A stretch of 33,969 bases of DNA, taken from the NCBI GenBank assembly GCA_963530895.1, contig CAUSFO010000010.1, positions 1-33,969 on the forward strand, read 5' to 3'. The notes under the pieces are model-generated. The model ran no database searches, was not told the DNA's origin, and worked only from the letters and a program-made list of their open reading frames with translations. The stretch's first letter is position 1; every line of letters starts with the position of its first letter. Position numbers and translations under genes: made by a program. This DNA is from JABCPE02 sp963530895 (GTDB taxonomy: Bacteria > Bacteroidota > Bacteroidia > Flavobacteriales > Weeksellaceae). Positions 23,224 to 32,122 of this stretch are shown in pieces.

Positions 23224-24684
23224 ATGCTCAAACAAAATTTACAACTTAAACTTGGTCAAAAACTCGCTCCACAGCAGATTCAGTTAATGAAGCTCATTCA
23301 GCTTCATACACTGGAATTTGAGGAGGAGCTGGAGCGTGAGTTAGAGGAAAATCCTGCTTTGGAAAAAGTAACGGATGACAAGGAGGAGGATTATGACAAT
23401 TTAGGAAACGACTACGAAAGCGAGGGAACGGAGAGCATAGAAACGGATTTCAATGTAGATGAGTATCTGTATGATGATGAGCCCAGCTACAAAACAGCAT
23501 CCAGCAACTACTCGCCTGATGATGAGGAGTTTGATAACGAGAGTTTATTGACAGAGGGACAGACCATTTATGAGTATCTTTTGGAGCAGATTAGACTTAG
23601 TAATATTTCTGATGAAGAGCTGAAAATAGCCGAATATCTCATAGGAAACCTTGACAATGATGGGTATCTCCGTAGAGATTTAAAATCAATTGTGGATGAT
23701 TTGGCTTTTTCGCAGGGGATTTATACGGACATTCCTAAACTAGAATACATTTTAGAGAACTATATCCAAAAATTAGAACCTGCGGGCGTGGGCGCGAGAA
23801 ACTTACAAGAATGTCTCCTTCTACAAATAGAGAAAAAAGTAAGTGACAATCCCAATGTGGGCATTGCTGCCAGCATACTGAAAAATCAGTTTGATGCACT
23901 GAGCAACAAGCATTATTCTAAAATTATTCAACGGTATAATATCGATGAGGAACAGCTGAAAGATATCCTAGAAGAGATTGCAAAACTTTCACCAAAAGTA
24001 GGCGGAAACTTTGATACACAGACCATTACCATCAATCAAGAAATCATTCCTGATTTTATCATTCAGGTAAAGGACAATGAGGTAATCCCGATGCTTAACA
24101 ATAAAAACGCTCCTACACTGAGGGTTTCCAATGAATACAAAGAAATTTTAGAAACATATTCTAACGATAAAAGCTCTGCTGAACACAAGCAGGCAGCTCT
24201 TTTCATTAAACAAAAATTAGATGCTGCGAAATGGTACATTGACGCTGTCAACCAGAGACAAAATACTATGATACAGACCATTACAGCCATCGCTAAGATG
24301 CAGAAAGAATATTTCATCACAGGAGATGAAAAAAACATAAAACCTATGATTCTGAAAGATATTTCTGACATCACAGGATTTGATATTTCTACTATTTCTA
24401 GGGTGGTTAAGAGCAAATATGCTGACACGCCGCATGGAATAGTTTATCTAAAAAATCTTTTCTCAGATAGTTTGACCAATGATGAAGGAGAAGAAGTTTC
24501 CACAAAAGAAATCAAAAACCACCTGCAAGAAATAATCGACAAAGAGAATAAAAAGAAGCCTCTCACGGATGATGCGCTGGTTACAGCACTGAAAGAAAAA
24601 GGGTACAATATCGCCCGAAGAACCGTTGCTAAATACAGAGAACAGCTCAACATTCCAGTGGCAAGACTACGAAAAGAACTTTAA
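23224..24684 (+). CDS. rpoN: RNA polymerase sigma-54 factor
   Basis: Directs RNA polymerase to -24/-12 promoters that need an AAA+ activator. Region I, which contacts the activator, is intact: KLGQKLAPQQIQLMKLIQLH and LERELEENPALE. An acidic region II follows (about 50-110). The core-binding and DNA-binding regions include PAGVGARNLQECLLLQI and MILKDISDITGFDISTISR (helix-turn-helix). The RpoN box ARRTVAKYRE is at 464-473, 13 residues before the C-terminus. The 486 residues match the family. No enhancer-binding activator or clear -24/-12 promoter was seen in the window. Read in the asnS run. Confidence 0.97.
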   Translation: MLKQNLQLKLGQKLAPQQIQLMKLIQLHTLEFEEELERELEENPALEKVTDDKEEDYDNLGNDYESEGTESIETDFNVDEYLYDDEPSYKTASSNYSPDDEEFDNESLLTEGQTIYEYLLEQIRLSNISDEELKIAEYLIGNLDNDGYLRRDLKSIVDDLAFSQGIYTDIPKLEYILENYIQKLEPAGVGARNLQECLLLQIEKKVSDNPNVGIAASILKNQFDALSNKHYSKIIQRYNIDEEQLKDILEEIAKLSPKVGGNFDTQTITINQEIIPDFIIQVKDNEVIPMLNNKNAPTLRVSNEYKEILETYSNDKSSAEHKQAALFIKQKLDAAKWYIDAVNQRQNTMIQTITAIAKMQKEYFITGDEKNIKPMILKDISDITGFDISTISRVVKSKYADTPHGIVYLKNLFSDSLTNDEGEEVSTKEIKNHLQEIIDKENKKKPLTDDALVTALKEKGYNIARRTVAKYREQLNIPVARLRKEL

Positions 24685-24701
24685 TAAAAACTAATAATAT
24701 T

Positions 24702-25565
24702 ATGGCTGAAATTTTAGATGGACTGAGTGTTTCTCAGAAAATAAAACAAGAGATAAAAGAAGAAGTTACGAAAATAGTACAAAGCGGCAAAAAAGCGCCT
24801 CACCTGGCAGCTATACTGGTGGGAGAAAATGGAGCCAGCAAAGCCTATGTAAATAGCAAAGTCAAGGATTGTAAAGAAGTGGGATTTACCTCATCACTGC
24901 TAAAATTCCCTGACACGATTTGTGAAAATGAACTTTTAGAAGAAATAAAAAAACTAAACGAGAACGAGGAAATAGATGGATTCATCGTGCAGCTTCCTCT
25001 TCCCAAAGGTATAGACCAAGAAAAAATCATCATGGCTATCGACCCTAAAAAGGATGTGGATGGCTTCCACCCAGAGAATTTTGGGAAAATGGCTTTAGAG
25101 ATGGACTCTCTTCTGCCTGCTACTCCATTTGGGATTATGCAGCTTTTGGAGAGATATAACATTGACACCAAAGGAAAAAAATGCGTGGTTATCGGCCGAA
25201 GCAGAATCGTTGGGCGTCCTATGAGTATTCTGATGAGTGCTAAAGGAACTGATGCGACAGTAACGCTCATTCACAGCCACACGCCTAATATCGAAGAATA
25301 TACCCAAAAGGCAGACATTGTCATCGTAGCATTAGGTATTCCTAATTATCTAAAAGGAGAGATGATAAAAGAAGGTGCCGTGGTTATAGATGTAGGGATT
25401 ACGAGAGTGAATGATGATAGCGAGAGAGGTTATCATTTAGTAGGAGATGTAGATTTTGAAGCATGCGAAAAGAAGGCAAGTTTTATAACACCTGTTCCTG
25501 GTGGTGTAGGCCCTATGACTAGAGCCATGCTGATGAAAAATACGCTTTTAGCTTATAAAAAATAG
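24702..25565 (+). CDS. folD: Bifunctional methylenetetrahydrofolate dehydrogenase / methenyltetrahydrofolate cyclohydrolase
   Basis: Interconverts 5,10-methylene-, 5,10-methenyl- and 10-formyl-tetrahydrofolate, supplying one-carbon units for purines and formyl-Met. Key parts are visible: the catalytic lysine Lys53 in AYVNSKVKDC, QLPLPKGIDQEKIIMAIDPKKDVDGFHP, the NADP-binding VVIGRSRIVGRPMSILM, and FITPVPGGVGPMTRAMLM at the end. The 287 residues are standard. It starts 17 bases after rpoN and ends 10 bases before queE. Confidence 0.97.
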   Translation: MAEILDGLSVSQKIKQEIKEEVTKIVQSGKKAPHLAAILVGENGASKAYVNSKVKDCKEVGFTSSLLKFPDTICENELLEEIKKLNENEEIDGFIVQLPLPKGIDQEKIIMAIDPKKDVDGFHPENFGKMALEMDSLLPATPFGIMQLLERYNIDTKGKKCVVIGRSRIVGRPMSILMSAKGTDATVTLIHSHTPNIEEYTQKADIVIVALGIPNYLKGEMIKEGAVVIDVGITRVNDDSERGYHLVGDVDFEACEKKASFITPVPGGVGPMTRAMLMKNTLLAYKK

Positions 25566-25575
25566 TGAGTGAAAA

Positions 25576-26214
25576 ATGTCAGATTTTAGTAGTGAACAAA
25601 AAATATTATTAAATCAAGGTAAAATGCTCCCTGTTATGGAGCATTTTTATACTATTCAAGGTGAAGGCGCCCACTCTGGCAGGGCGGCTTACTTCATTCG
25701 TTTAGGTGGATGTGATGTAGGATGCCACTGGTGTGATGTCAAAGAAAGTTGGGATGCTACACTTCACCCATTGATGGATGCAGAAGAAATCGCTGCCATA
25801 GCGGCTAAACACTGCAAAACTATAATCATCACAGGCGGCGAGCCTCTGATGTGGGATCTAAATATTTTAACAAAAAAACTAAAAGAATTAGGCTGTACGA
25901 TTCATGTGGAAACCTCTGGCTCGCACAATCTAAGAGGACATATCGACTGGATTACTCTTTCGCCCAAAAAAGTAAAACTTCCAAAAGAAGAAATTTATCA
26001 AATGGCTGATGAGCTGAAAGTGGTTATTTTCAACAATCACGATTTCAAATTCGCTGAAGAACAAGCTGCCAAAGTATCAGAAAAATGCAAACTATACCTG
26101 CAGTCTGAATGGAGCAAAAGGGAGCAAAACTATCCAAAAATAACAGATTACATTCTACAAAATCCTAAATGGATAGCTTCCGTACAAACGCACAAATATC
26201 TGAACATTCCATAA
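25576..26214 (+). CDS. queE: 7-carboxy-7-deazaguanine synthase
   Basis: Radical-SAM enzyme that contracts the ring of 6-carboxytetrahydropterin to 7-carboxy-7-deazaguanine, on the way to queuosine. The cluster motif CX3CX2C is Cys46, Cys50 and Cys53 in GGCDVGCHWCD, preceded by the family pattern FYTIQGEGAHSGRAAYFIR. The SAM-binding GGEP motif is in TIIITGGEPLMWD. The 212 residues fit QueE. The first ATG (25576) is used because it lies 10 bases after folD; an alternative Met at residue 17 (MLPVMEHFY) would remove a non-conserved extension. queC, queD and queF are not in the window. Confidence 0.95.
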   Translation: MSDFSSEQKILLNQGKMLPVMEHFYTIQGEGAHSGRAAYFIRLGGCDVGCHWCDVKESWDATLHPLMDAEEIAAIAAKHCKTIIITGGEPLMWDLNILTKKLKELGCTIHVETSGSHNLRGHIDWITLSPKKVKLPKEEIYQMADELKVVIFNNHDFKFAEEQAAKVSEKCKLYLQSEWSKREQNYPKITDYILQNPKWIASVQTHKYLNIP

Positions 26215-26215
26215 A

Positions 26216-26256
26216 AAAAGAGGGAGAACATTATCTCTCCCTTCTTGGCTTTTTAT
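26216..26256. terminator. Terminator between queE and the LysM glucosaminidase gene
   Basis: GGGAGA (26222-26227) pairs with TCTCCC (26236-26241). Flanking A (26214-26219) and T (26251-26255) runs allow it to act in both directions. It overlaps the last codons of the minus-strand gene. Confidence 0.6.
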
Positions 26257-27379
26257 TTTGAAGGTAAAGCACTTGTCCCTCTTTTGGTTCTTGTCCCTCC
26301 TCCATTCTATTTTTTAGATATAAATACTTTAGTTTTATCCCATATTTTTGGGAAATATCATACATCTTTTCGCCTTTTCTCACAGTATGTGTTTCTTGGC
26401 TTCCGTAAGATTTTTTAGGTTCTAAAAAAACAATCTGATTTTTTTTCAAATCAGATGTTTTTAAATCATTATAATCTTTCAGGTCGCTCACTCTGAGATT
26501 ATATTTTTTCGCCAAAGCAGAAAGAGAGATATCTCCTCCCAAAACCACATATTTCAGATTTGAATTAGGATGATTCCTCTCATTTAGGCTATGCAGAACG
26601 GCTTCTTCTGTGAGCCTTCCTTCTTCGTACTTGTGTAGTTCTGGTTCTTTTTTTTTACCAGATTCTATTTCTGGTTTAGATATTTCTGTTTCTGATTTTG
26701 TTTCTTGCTTTTGAACTACTGGCTCTTTTACTTTTTCTTCGCGCAGTACAGGCTCAGTTCTCACTTCCTCTTTTGTGGATTTTTCCTTAACCGGCTCTTG
26801 ATTTTTAATTTCTTGATTTTCAAGTTTATACTCTGGATACAATTCTTTCAGCTTTGCAGAAACTTCATGTGATTTTATATTATCAAATTCATGCAGTCTG
26901 TATTTTTCTATTCTGTTTATCAGAATTTGTGCATATTTAGGATTGGTAGCATATCCAGCTTTTTTAAGCCCATATGCCCAGCCTTTGTAATCTTTGATAT
27001 CTAATTTAAAAAGCCCTACATAATACTTTCTCGTTGTCAAGAACAAAGAATGGTCTCTGTAAGATTCTCTAGGGTCATCATACACACGGAAACACTCATT
27101 TGGTGCATCATCTGTGTGTTTCATTGTTTTTCCTGTCCAGTTTTCCTTACATTTTATCCCAAAGTGGTTTTTGCCTTCTTTTGCCAAACGGCTCTGTCCT
27201 CCTCCTGTTTCCAAAATCCCCTGTGCGAGTTTGATACTTGCTGGAATTTTATACAGCTCCATCTCTTCAACTGCATATTTAGCAAAATTCTGGATGTATT
27301 GGTCATCTGTTTTCCAATCCTGAGCATGAGAAAACAGCCCCAAACCTGCTACTGATAATAAACACAATAATTTTTTCAT
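26231..27379 (-). CDS. Exported glucosaminidase (GH73-type) with two LysM domains
   Basis: Probable peptidoglycan hydrolase cleaving the GlcNAc-MurNAc backbone. Signal peptide to residue 20 (ends FSHAQ). The glucosaminidase domain spans about 27-165, with the proposed catalytic Glu57 in KLAQGILETGGGQSRLA and the typical NHFGIKCKENW and YRDHSLFL segments. A Lys/Glu/Pro-rich linker follows (about 170-260), then two LysM domains at about 276-322 and 330-376 (the second opening HTVRKGEKMYDISQKYGI) for binding glycan chains. The first LysM is divergent. It is the second gene of a two-gene unit, starting 2 bases after the desulfhydrase-like gene. Confidence 0.9.
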   Translation of the reverse strand: MKKLLCLLSVAGLGLFSHAQDWKTDDQYIQNFAKYAVEEMELYKIPASIKLAQGILETGGGQSRLAKEGKNHFGIKCKENWTGKTMKHTDDAPNECFRVYDDPRESYRDHSLFLTTRKYYVGLFKLDIKDYKGWAYGLKKAGYATNPKYAQILINRIEKYRLHEFDNIKSHEVSAKLKELYPEYKLENQEIKNQEPVKEKSTKEEVRTEPVLREEKVKEPVVQKQETKSETEISKPEIESGKKKEPELHKYEEGRLTEEAVLHSLNERNHPNSNLKYVVLGGDISLSALAKKYNLRVSDLKDYNDLKTSDLKKNQIVFLEPKKSYGSQETHTVRKGEKMYDISQKYGIKLKYLYLKNRMEEGQEPKEGQVLYLQNKKPRRER

Positions 27380-27381
27380 TT

Positions 27382-28296
27382 TTAGTTAAATTTTATTTTG
27401 ATTAGTTCTTTTTTTGTCTTTTTTAACCATTCATTTGCCCCTAAAATCCCCTGCAAACCTCCTGTATGAAATGCTAAAATCCTGCTGCCCTGCGGAAAAT
27501 ATCCTTCCTGTATCAGTTTCATAAGATTTCTCATCATTTTCCCAGTGTATATCGGGTCTAGAGGAACATCATACCGCTCATAAAAATCATTGATAAACTG
27601 AATATTTTCATCTATGATTTTCCCATATCTGCCATCATGAGCATCAAAAAGGGTAAAATTCTTCCTTCCGCTCAGCCCTTGGATTCTCTCCTCCAAAGTA
27701 GGGTCATCTACCACTTTGAATCCCAATATTTTCTGGTGTTCTTCTGCAAATTTGGACAAGCCCGAAATGGTTCCTCCTGTCCCAACCGCGGTGCAAATAT
27801 AATCAAATTCTTTTGTCCGCTCATCTAGCATATGTTTCACCCCTTCCACTGCCAGTTCATTAGTCCCACCTTCAGGGACAATAAGGGCTTCTGGAAATTT
27901 TTCCTGCAAGTCTCTTGTAATTTTTTCCTTGTCTCTGTATGCCTCTCTGGTAACGAACAAAAAATCCATTCCTCTCCTCTGCGCATCTTCCAGCGTGAGA
28001 TTTCCCTGCCAGTTACTCTCCAGCTCCTCCCCACGAATAACACCTAGAGTTTTAATATTGTATTTTTCTCCAACAGCAGATGCTGCCGCGATATGATTAG
28101 AATACGCTCCCCCAAAAGTGATTATCAAAGGATTTTTCACCTCTCGGGCAAGGTATGTTTTTACATTATAAAACATTTTCCAATACTTATTACCCGAAAT
28201 CTGCGGATGCACCAAATCCTCGCGTTTTACGAACAATTTCACGCCTCCTTCCAGCGGAATATCTACTATGGGAATGTGCACTTTATCAACCTCCAT
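27382..28296 (-). CDS. PLP-dependent ACC deaminase / D-cysteine desulfhydrase family protein
   Basis: A fold-type II PLP enzyme of 304 residues related to 1-aminocyclopropane-1-carboxylate deaminase and D-cysteine desulfhydrase. The PLP lysine is Lys37 in QISGNKYWKMFYN, followed by the carboxylate loop TFGGAYSNHIAAASAVG, IVPEGGTNELAVEG and the PLP-phosphate loop AVGTGGTISGL. The true substrate cannot be told apart from sequence; D-cysteine or another D-amino acid is as likely as ACC, and the bacterial enzyme of this subgroup is mostly uncharacterised. It shares a transcript with the downstream LysM hydrolase, which might point to D-amino acid turnover, but this is a guess. Confidence 0.88.
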   Translation of the reverse strand: MEVDKVHIPIVDIPLEGGVKLFVKREDLVHPQISGNKYWKMFYNVKTYLAREVKNPLIITFGGAYSNHIAAASAVGEKYNIKTLGVIRGEELESNWQGNLTLEDAQRRGMDFLFVTREAYRDKEKITRDLQEKFPEALIVPEGGTNELAVEGVKHMLDERTKEFDYICTAVGTGGTISGLSKFAEEHQKILGFKVVDDPTLEERIQGLSGRKNFTLFDAHDGRYGKIIDENIQFINDFYERYDVPLDPIYTGKMMRNLMKLIQEGYFPQGSRILAFHTGGLQGILGANEWLKKTKKELIKIKFN

Positions 28297-28434
28297 ACTA
28301 CAAATTTCGGAATTTTTATTTGAATTTAAAGATATTTATGCATTTTTGTCGCGAAAATTTCTTGGCATAGGAATTGTGCCATATGAAAGACTGTTTTTTT
28401 ATTTAAATCAATGAAAAAACAAGAAACACCAAAG

Positions 28435-28447
28435 TGACATTTTGTCA
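28435..28447. promoter_or_regulatory. Perfect palindrome upstream of lon, possible operator
   Basis: TGACATTTTGTCA is a perfect inverted repeat (TGACA-TTT-TGTCA) 26 bases before the lon ATG. Its size and symmetry suit a dimeric regulator. No clean -7 box was found in this gap. Confidence 0.45.
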
Positions 28448-28473
28448 TTTAATCTTTTAGTTTTAATAAAATT

Positions 28474-30876
28474 ATGATAGAAGAATTTGAAGATATCTCT
28501 TTTGAAAGTCTTATGGATGAAGGTTTCAGTGTTATAACCGAAGAAATTCATGATAAAAACGAACAGCCAAACGAAGAGCAAGAGTCTTTCCCTATTTTGC
28601 CTGTGAAAAACATGGTGATGTTTCCTAATGTGGTGATTCCCATCACTGCTGGAAGAGGAAAATCTATAAAACTACTGGAAGAGGCTTATAATAACAAGGA
28701 ATACATTGGCGTCATCTGTCAGAAAAACTCTGATGTAGAAACACCAAAAATTGGAGATTTGAACTCCATAGGGACAATTTCGAGGATTATCAAAATCATC
28801 AAACTTCCTAATGGAAATATCACGGCCATCACTCGTGGTGTCCACCGTTTCCGTGTGAAAAACTACATTTCCACAGAGCCGTTTTTCAGAGCTGAAATAC
28901 AAAAGTTGAGAGATTCTTCACCGAAGAACAAAGAGGAATTTTATGCACTGATAGACAACATCAAAGATTTAGCAATAAAAATAATAGAGCTTGACCCAAA
29001 CATTCCTAATGCGGCTAATTTTGCTATTAAAAACATAGATGGAGCAGAAGATTTGCTGAATTTCATCTGCGTGAATGGTAATTTTTCGACAGTAAATAAA
29101 CAAAAACTGCTGGAAGAAAAAAGCCTTTCCATTCGTGCAAGAAAATGCTATGAACTCCTGCAGAAAGATTTCAAAAAACTGGAATTAAGAAATAAAATCC
29201 ATCAGAAGACCACCAAAGAATTAGACAAACACCAGAGGGAATATTTTCTAAATCAGCAGATTAAAACCATTCAGGAAGAGCTGGGCGGAGGCACAGAAAA
29301 CGATATAGAAGAACTGAAAGCCAAAGCAAAAAAAATAAAATGGAGTGAGGAAATAGAAAATCATTTCAATAAGGAAATCAATCGTCTGCAAAGACACAAT
29401 CCGAACTCGCCTGACTACAATGTCCAGAGAAATTATCTGGATTTCTTCACAGACCTGCCTTGGGAAAATTATACCGAAGATACTTTTGACCTTCCAAAGG
29501 CTGAGGCTGTTCTCAATAGAGACCACTTTGGGCTGGAAGACATCAAGAAAAGAGTTCTGGAACACATGGCTGTCCTTAAACTTAAAAACAATATGAAATC
29601 GCCTATTCTATGCCTTGTAGGACCTCCTGGTGTGGGAAAAACTTCCTTAGGAAAGTCCGTAGCAAATGCTTTGGGAAGAAAATACATTCGCCTTTCTTTG
29701 GGCGGTCTGCATGATGAGAGCGAGATACGAGGACACAGAAAAACCTACATTGGCGCCATGGCTGGGCGAATACTCCAATCCATCAAAAAGGCTGGAACTT
29801 CTAATCCTGTTATCGTTTTGGATGAAATAGACAAACTCGGCATAGGAACTCACGGAGATCCATCTTCTGCCCTGCTGGAAGTCCTTGACCCTGAACAGAA
29901 TAACAGCTTTTACGATAATTATTTAGAAATAGGCTATGACTTATCAAAGGTAATGTTCATCGCCACAGCCAACAGCCTTTCTACCATCCAAAGGGCGCTG
30001 CTTGACCGAATGGAAATCATCAATCTTTCAGGATATACTTTGGAAGAAAAAGTAGAACTCGATAAAAGACACCTGCTGACAAAACAAATCCACGAAAACG
30101 GGCTGTCTCCGCAAGAATTAAAATTAGGTTCAAAAGAACTAAAACACATCATAGAAGCCCATACAAGGGAAAGCGGCGTGAGAAGATTAGAGAAAAACTT
30201 GGCGGCTATTGCCCGCTGGGTGGCTTTACAAATCACGATGAATAAAGAATACGACCCTAAAATCAGTATTAAAAAAATTGATGAAATTTTAGGTGTCCCT
30301 ATGAGCAAAGCCGTTTCTGAAACCACCAATGAAACAGGCGTGGTGACAGGTCTGGCTTGGACAAGTGTGGGAGGAGATATCTTATTCATTGAGAGCATTT
30401 TATCCAATGGAAAAGGAACGCTCAGTATGACAGGGAATCTAGGAACGGTAATGAAAGAAAGTGCAACTTTGGCCTTGGAATACATCAAAGCAAAACACAA
30501 GGAACTGGGAATAGACGCGGAGGATTTAGAAAGCAAAAACATACATATCCATGTCCCAGAAGGCGCTACACCGAAAGACGGCCCTTCTGCGGGAATCGCG
30601 ATGCTTACCTCTATGGTATCCAGCTATACCAACCGAAAAGTAAGACCTCATCTGGCAATGACAGGCGAAATCACACTGAGAGGAAAAGTGCTTCCTGTGG
30701 GAGGAATTAAGGAAAAACTCTTGGCGGCGGTTCGCTCAGGTGTGAAAGAAGTGATTCTCTGCGAGGAAAACAGAAAAGATGTGGAAGATATCAAGGGAGA
30801 TTATTTCAAGGATTTAAAAATCCACTATGTGAAAACGATGAAAGAAGTAGTAGATTTAGCTTTAGAAAAAAAATAA
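28474..30876 (+). CDS. lon: ATP-dependent protease Lon (endopeptidase La)
   Basis: Degrades misfolded and selected regulatory proteins. The 800-residue LonA layout is complete: an N-terminal substrate-binding domain (FPILPVKNMVMFPNVVIPI, from about 41), a long helical region, an AAA+ module with Walker A GPPGVGKT (383-390) and Walker B VLDEID (Asp450-Asp453), then the protease domain. The catalytic dyad is Ser705 in PKDGPSAG and Lys748 in GGIKEKLLAA, 43 residues apart as in E. coli Lon. The first ~40 residues form an acidic leader that many proteobacterial Lons lack. A perfect palindrome precedes the gene. aroQ follows 4 bases after the stop. Confidence 0.97.
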   Translation: MIEEFEDISFESLMDEGFSVITEEIHDKNEQPNEEQESFPILPVKNMVMFPNVVIPITAGRGKSIKLLEEAYNNKEYIGVICQKNSDVETPKIGDLNSIGTISRIIKIIKLPNGNITAITRGVHRFRVKNYISTEPFFRAEIQKLRDSSPKNKEEFYALIDNIKDLAIKIIELDPNIPNAANFAIKNIDGAEDLLNFICVNGNFSTVNKQKLLEEKSLSIRARKCYELLQKDFKKLELRNKIHQKTTKELDKHQREYFLNQQIKTIQEELGGGTENDIEELKAKAKKIKWSEEIENHFNKEINRLQRHNPNSPDYNVQRNYLDFFTDLPWENYTEDTFDLPKAEAVLNRDHFGLEDIKKRVLEHMAVLKLKNNMKSPILCLVGPPGVGKTSLGKSVANALGRKYIRLSLGGLHDESEIRGHRKTYIGAMAGRILQSIKKAGTSNPVIVLDEIDKLGIGTHGDPSSALLEVLDPEQNNSFYDNYLEIGYDLSKVMFIATANSLSTIQRALLDRMEIINLSGYTLEEKVELDKRHLLTKQIHENGLSPQELKLGSKELKHIIEAHTRESGVRRLEKNLAAIARWVALQITMNKEYDPKISIKKIDEILGVPMSKAVSETTNETGVVTGLAWTSVGGDILFIESILSNGKGTLSMTGNLGTVMKESATLALEYIKAKHKELGIDAEDLESKNIHIHVPEGATPKDGPSAGIAMLTSMVSSYTNRKVRPHLAMTGEITLRGKVLPVGGIKEKLLAAVRSGVKEVILCEENRKDVEDIKGDYFKDLKIHYVKTMKEVVDLALEKK

Positions 30877-30880
30877 AGGT

Positions 30881-31288
30881 ATGAAAATTCTAATCGTCAA
30901 TGGCCCTAATCTAAACCTCCTCGGAACTCGTGAGCCTGAAATTTATGGAACGGTTTCTATGGCTGATTTTTTAGAAAATCTAAGGGAAAAATTTCCCGAT
31001 GATGAAATTCTATTTTTCCAATCCAATGTAGAGGGAGAAATCATCAACAGACTGCAAGAAGATGATTACGCAGCTCTTATCATCAATCCTGCCGCCTACA
31101 CCCATTACTCCTATGCGATTGCGGATTGTCTCAAAAACATTGAAAAACCAAAAATAGAAGTCCATATCAGCAACATCTATGCAAGAGAAGAATTTAGACA
31201 AAAATCAGTAACTGCGGTTCATTGCAGCGGTGTCATCTCTGGATTTGGGCTAGATGGCTACCGACTAGCTGTTCTAAGTTTGAAATAA
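30881..31288 (+). CDS. aroQ: 3-dehydroquinate dehydratase, type II
   Basis: Third step of the shikimate pathway: dehydrates 3-dehydroquinate to 3-dehydroshikimate. The type II family signature is complete: GPNLNLLGTREPEIYG with Arg17 and the catalytic Tyr22, FFQSNVEGEIINRLQ, LIINPAAYTHYSYAIAD with Asn69, and EVHISNIYAREEFR with His95. The 135 residues are slightly short of the usual 140-150 but no motif is missing. It is the distal gene after lon and is followed by a strong terminator, marking the end of the core-genome part of the window. Confidence 0.96.
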   Translation: MKILIVNGPNLNLLGTREPEIYGTVSMADFLENLREKFPDDEILFFQSNVEGEIINRLQEDDYAALIINPAAYTHYSYAIADCLKNIEKPKIEVHISNIYAREEFRQKSVTAVHCSGVISGFGLDGYRLAVLSLK

Positions 31289-31320
31289 ATTTTTTTTATT
31301 GTTTTTAGAAATTTAAACTA

Positions 31321-31354
31321 AAATCTCCTTATCAAAACGATGAGGAGATTTTTA
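31321..31354. terminator. Rho-independent terminator after aroQ
   Basis: AAATCTCCTTATC (31321-31333) pairs with GATGAGGAGATTT (31339-31351) over 13 base pairs with one G-U, followed by Ts. The mirrored flank also allows use on the minus strand, by the gene array to the right. Confidence 0.88.
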
Positions 31355-31397
31355 TTATGAGTAAAAAATACATTGGGAAGATTACCAATCTCTCTTT

Positions 31398-31664
31398 TTA
31401 ATTTTCATCATATATGATTGATAATTTATCTATTAGCCTTTCTATATTATATCCTATTGCATTAATTTCCTCTTTTTTATCTATCCCATGTTCAACAAAA
31501 TAATTAGACAATTTATCTAATAACTTTTCAAAATCTTCTTTATTTCCTTGTAGATAACACCCTTTTTTCTCTTCAAGAAAAACAATTCCTATTGGTATTG
31601 CTGTATATTTTGATATATTTTTATATTCCTCTTTTGTTATTTTAATTTTTGTTATTTTATTCAT
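31398..31664 (-). CDS. Unrecognised small cytosolic protein (88 aa)
   Basis: Last gene of the AT-rich array and the only one without a membrane anchor. The 88 residues are Lys/Glu/Ile-rich, beginning MNKITKIKITKEEYKNISKY, with a short central strand region (IPIGIVFLEEKKGCYLQG) and a helical C-terminal half (FEKLLDKLSNYFVEHG and INAIGYNIERLIDKLSIIY). No motif is recognised. Its size and position at the end of an array of small envelope proteins would suit an immunity protein or antitoxin, but nothing in the sequence proves this. Confidence 0.6.
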   Translation of the reverse strand: MNKITKIKITKEEYKNISKYTAIPIGIVFLEEKKGCYLQGNKEDFEKLLDKLSNYFVEHGIDKKEEINAIGYNIERLIDKLSIIYDEN

Positions 31665-31743
31665 ATACTTTTCATCTGCTTGCTAGTTTTGTGTTTGCTA
31701 CATATATCAAAAGTAATTATCACTCACCTTAATATGTTTGGTT

Positions 31744-32064
31744 TTATGGTTTGTTCACCCATTTTTTTGTTTCAGAATAATATATTTTAGCTTCATCAAA
31801 ACCAATGGTAAAATATATTATATAATTAACACTATCTTTTTTCTCATAATATGGACCTTGGTTCATTGGCTCTTTCTCTCCTAATTCTAATACTGTATTT
31901 GGTAATCTTTTATTTTTTATTCTAAAATTTTCAATTTTATTTATGAGATACTCACCCTTATTCTCATAAGTTCGATTTTCTTCATATATTAGTAGTAATA
32001 TTATTAATACAATCGCCAATACCGCTAACAATATTTTATTTACACTGGTTTTGATATTTTTCAT
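31744..32064 (-). CDS. Small single-pass membrane protein (106 aa), pseudopilin-like body
   Basis: An N-terminal segment MKNIKTSVNKILL leads into one strongly hydrophobic helix (about 11-27). The rest is a short periplasmic domain with helix INKIENFRIKNKRLPNTVLELG and then strands around YYEKKDSVNYIIYFTIGFDEAKIYYSE-x-KKW. The order of a helix, a short Leu-Pro turn and a Tyr-rich beta sheet recalls small anchored pseudopilin-like domains of Bacteroidota. No prepilin peptidase site is visible. The first 16 residues and the upstream DNA are nearly the same as in the lipoprotein gene to its right (58-bp repeat), while the bodies are unrelated. Confidence 0.62.
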   Translation of the reverse strand: MKNIKTSVNKILLAVLAIVLIILLLIYEENRTYENKGEYLINKIENFRIKNKRLPNTVLELGEKEPMNQGPYYEKKDSVNYIIYFTIGFDEAKIYYSETKKWVNKP

Positions 32065-32075
32065 ATGGCGTTATT
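32018..32075 (-). repeat. 58-bp direct repeat, copy 1 (leader and signal start of the 106-aa gene)
   Basis: Matches 32673-32730 at 54 of 58 positions. It covers about 11 bases before the ATG and the first ~16 codons. Confidence 0.88.
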
Positions 32076-32122
32076 ATTTTTTAATTTAACTAAAAAAGTT
32101 TTATATGGATAAAAATGGAAGA

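Noticed and set aside
29934..30542. A 202-codon minus-strand frame within lon
   Set aside because: Antisense to a highly conserved Lon AAA+/protease region; its product is Ser/Leu-rich with no recognisable domain.
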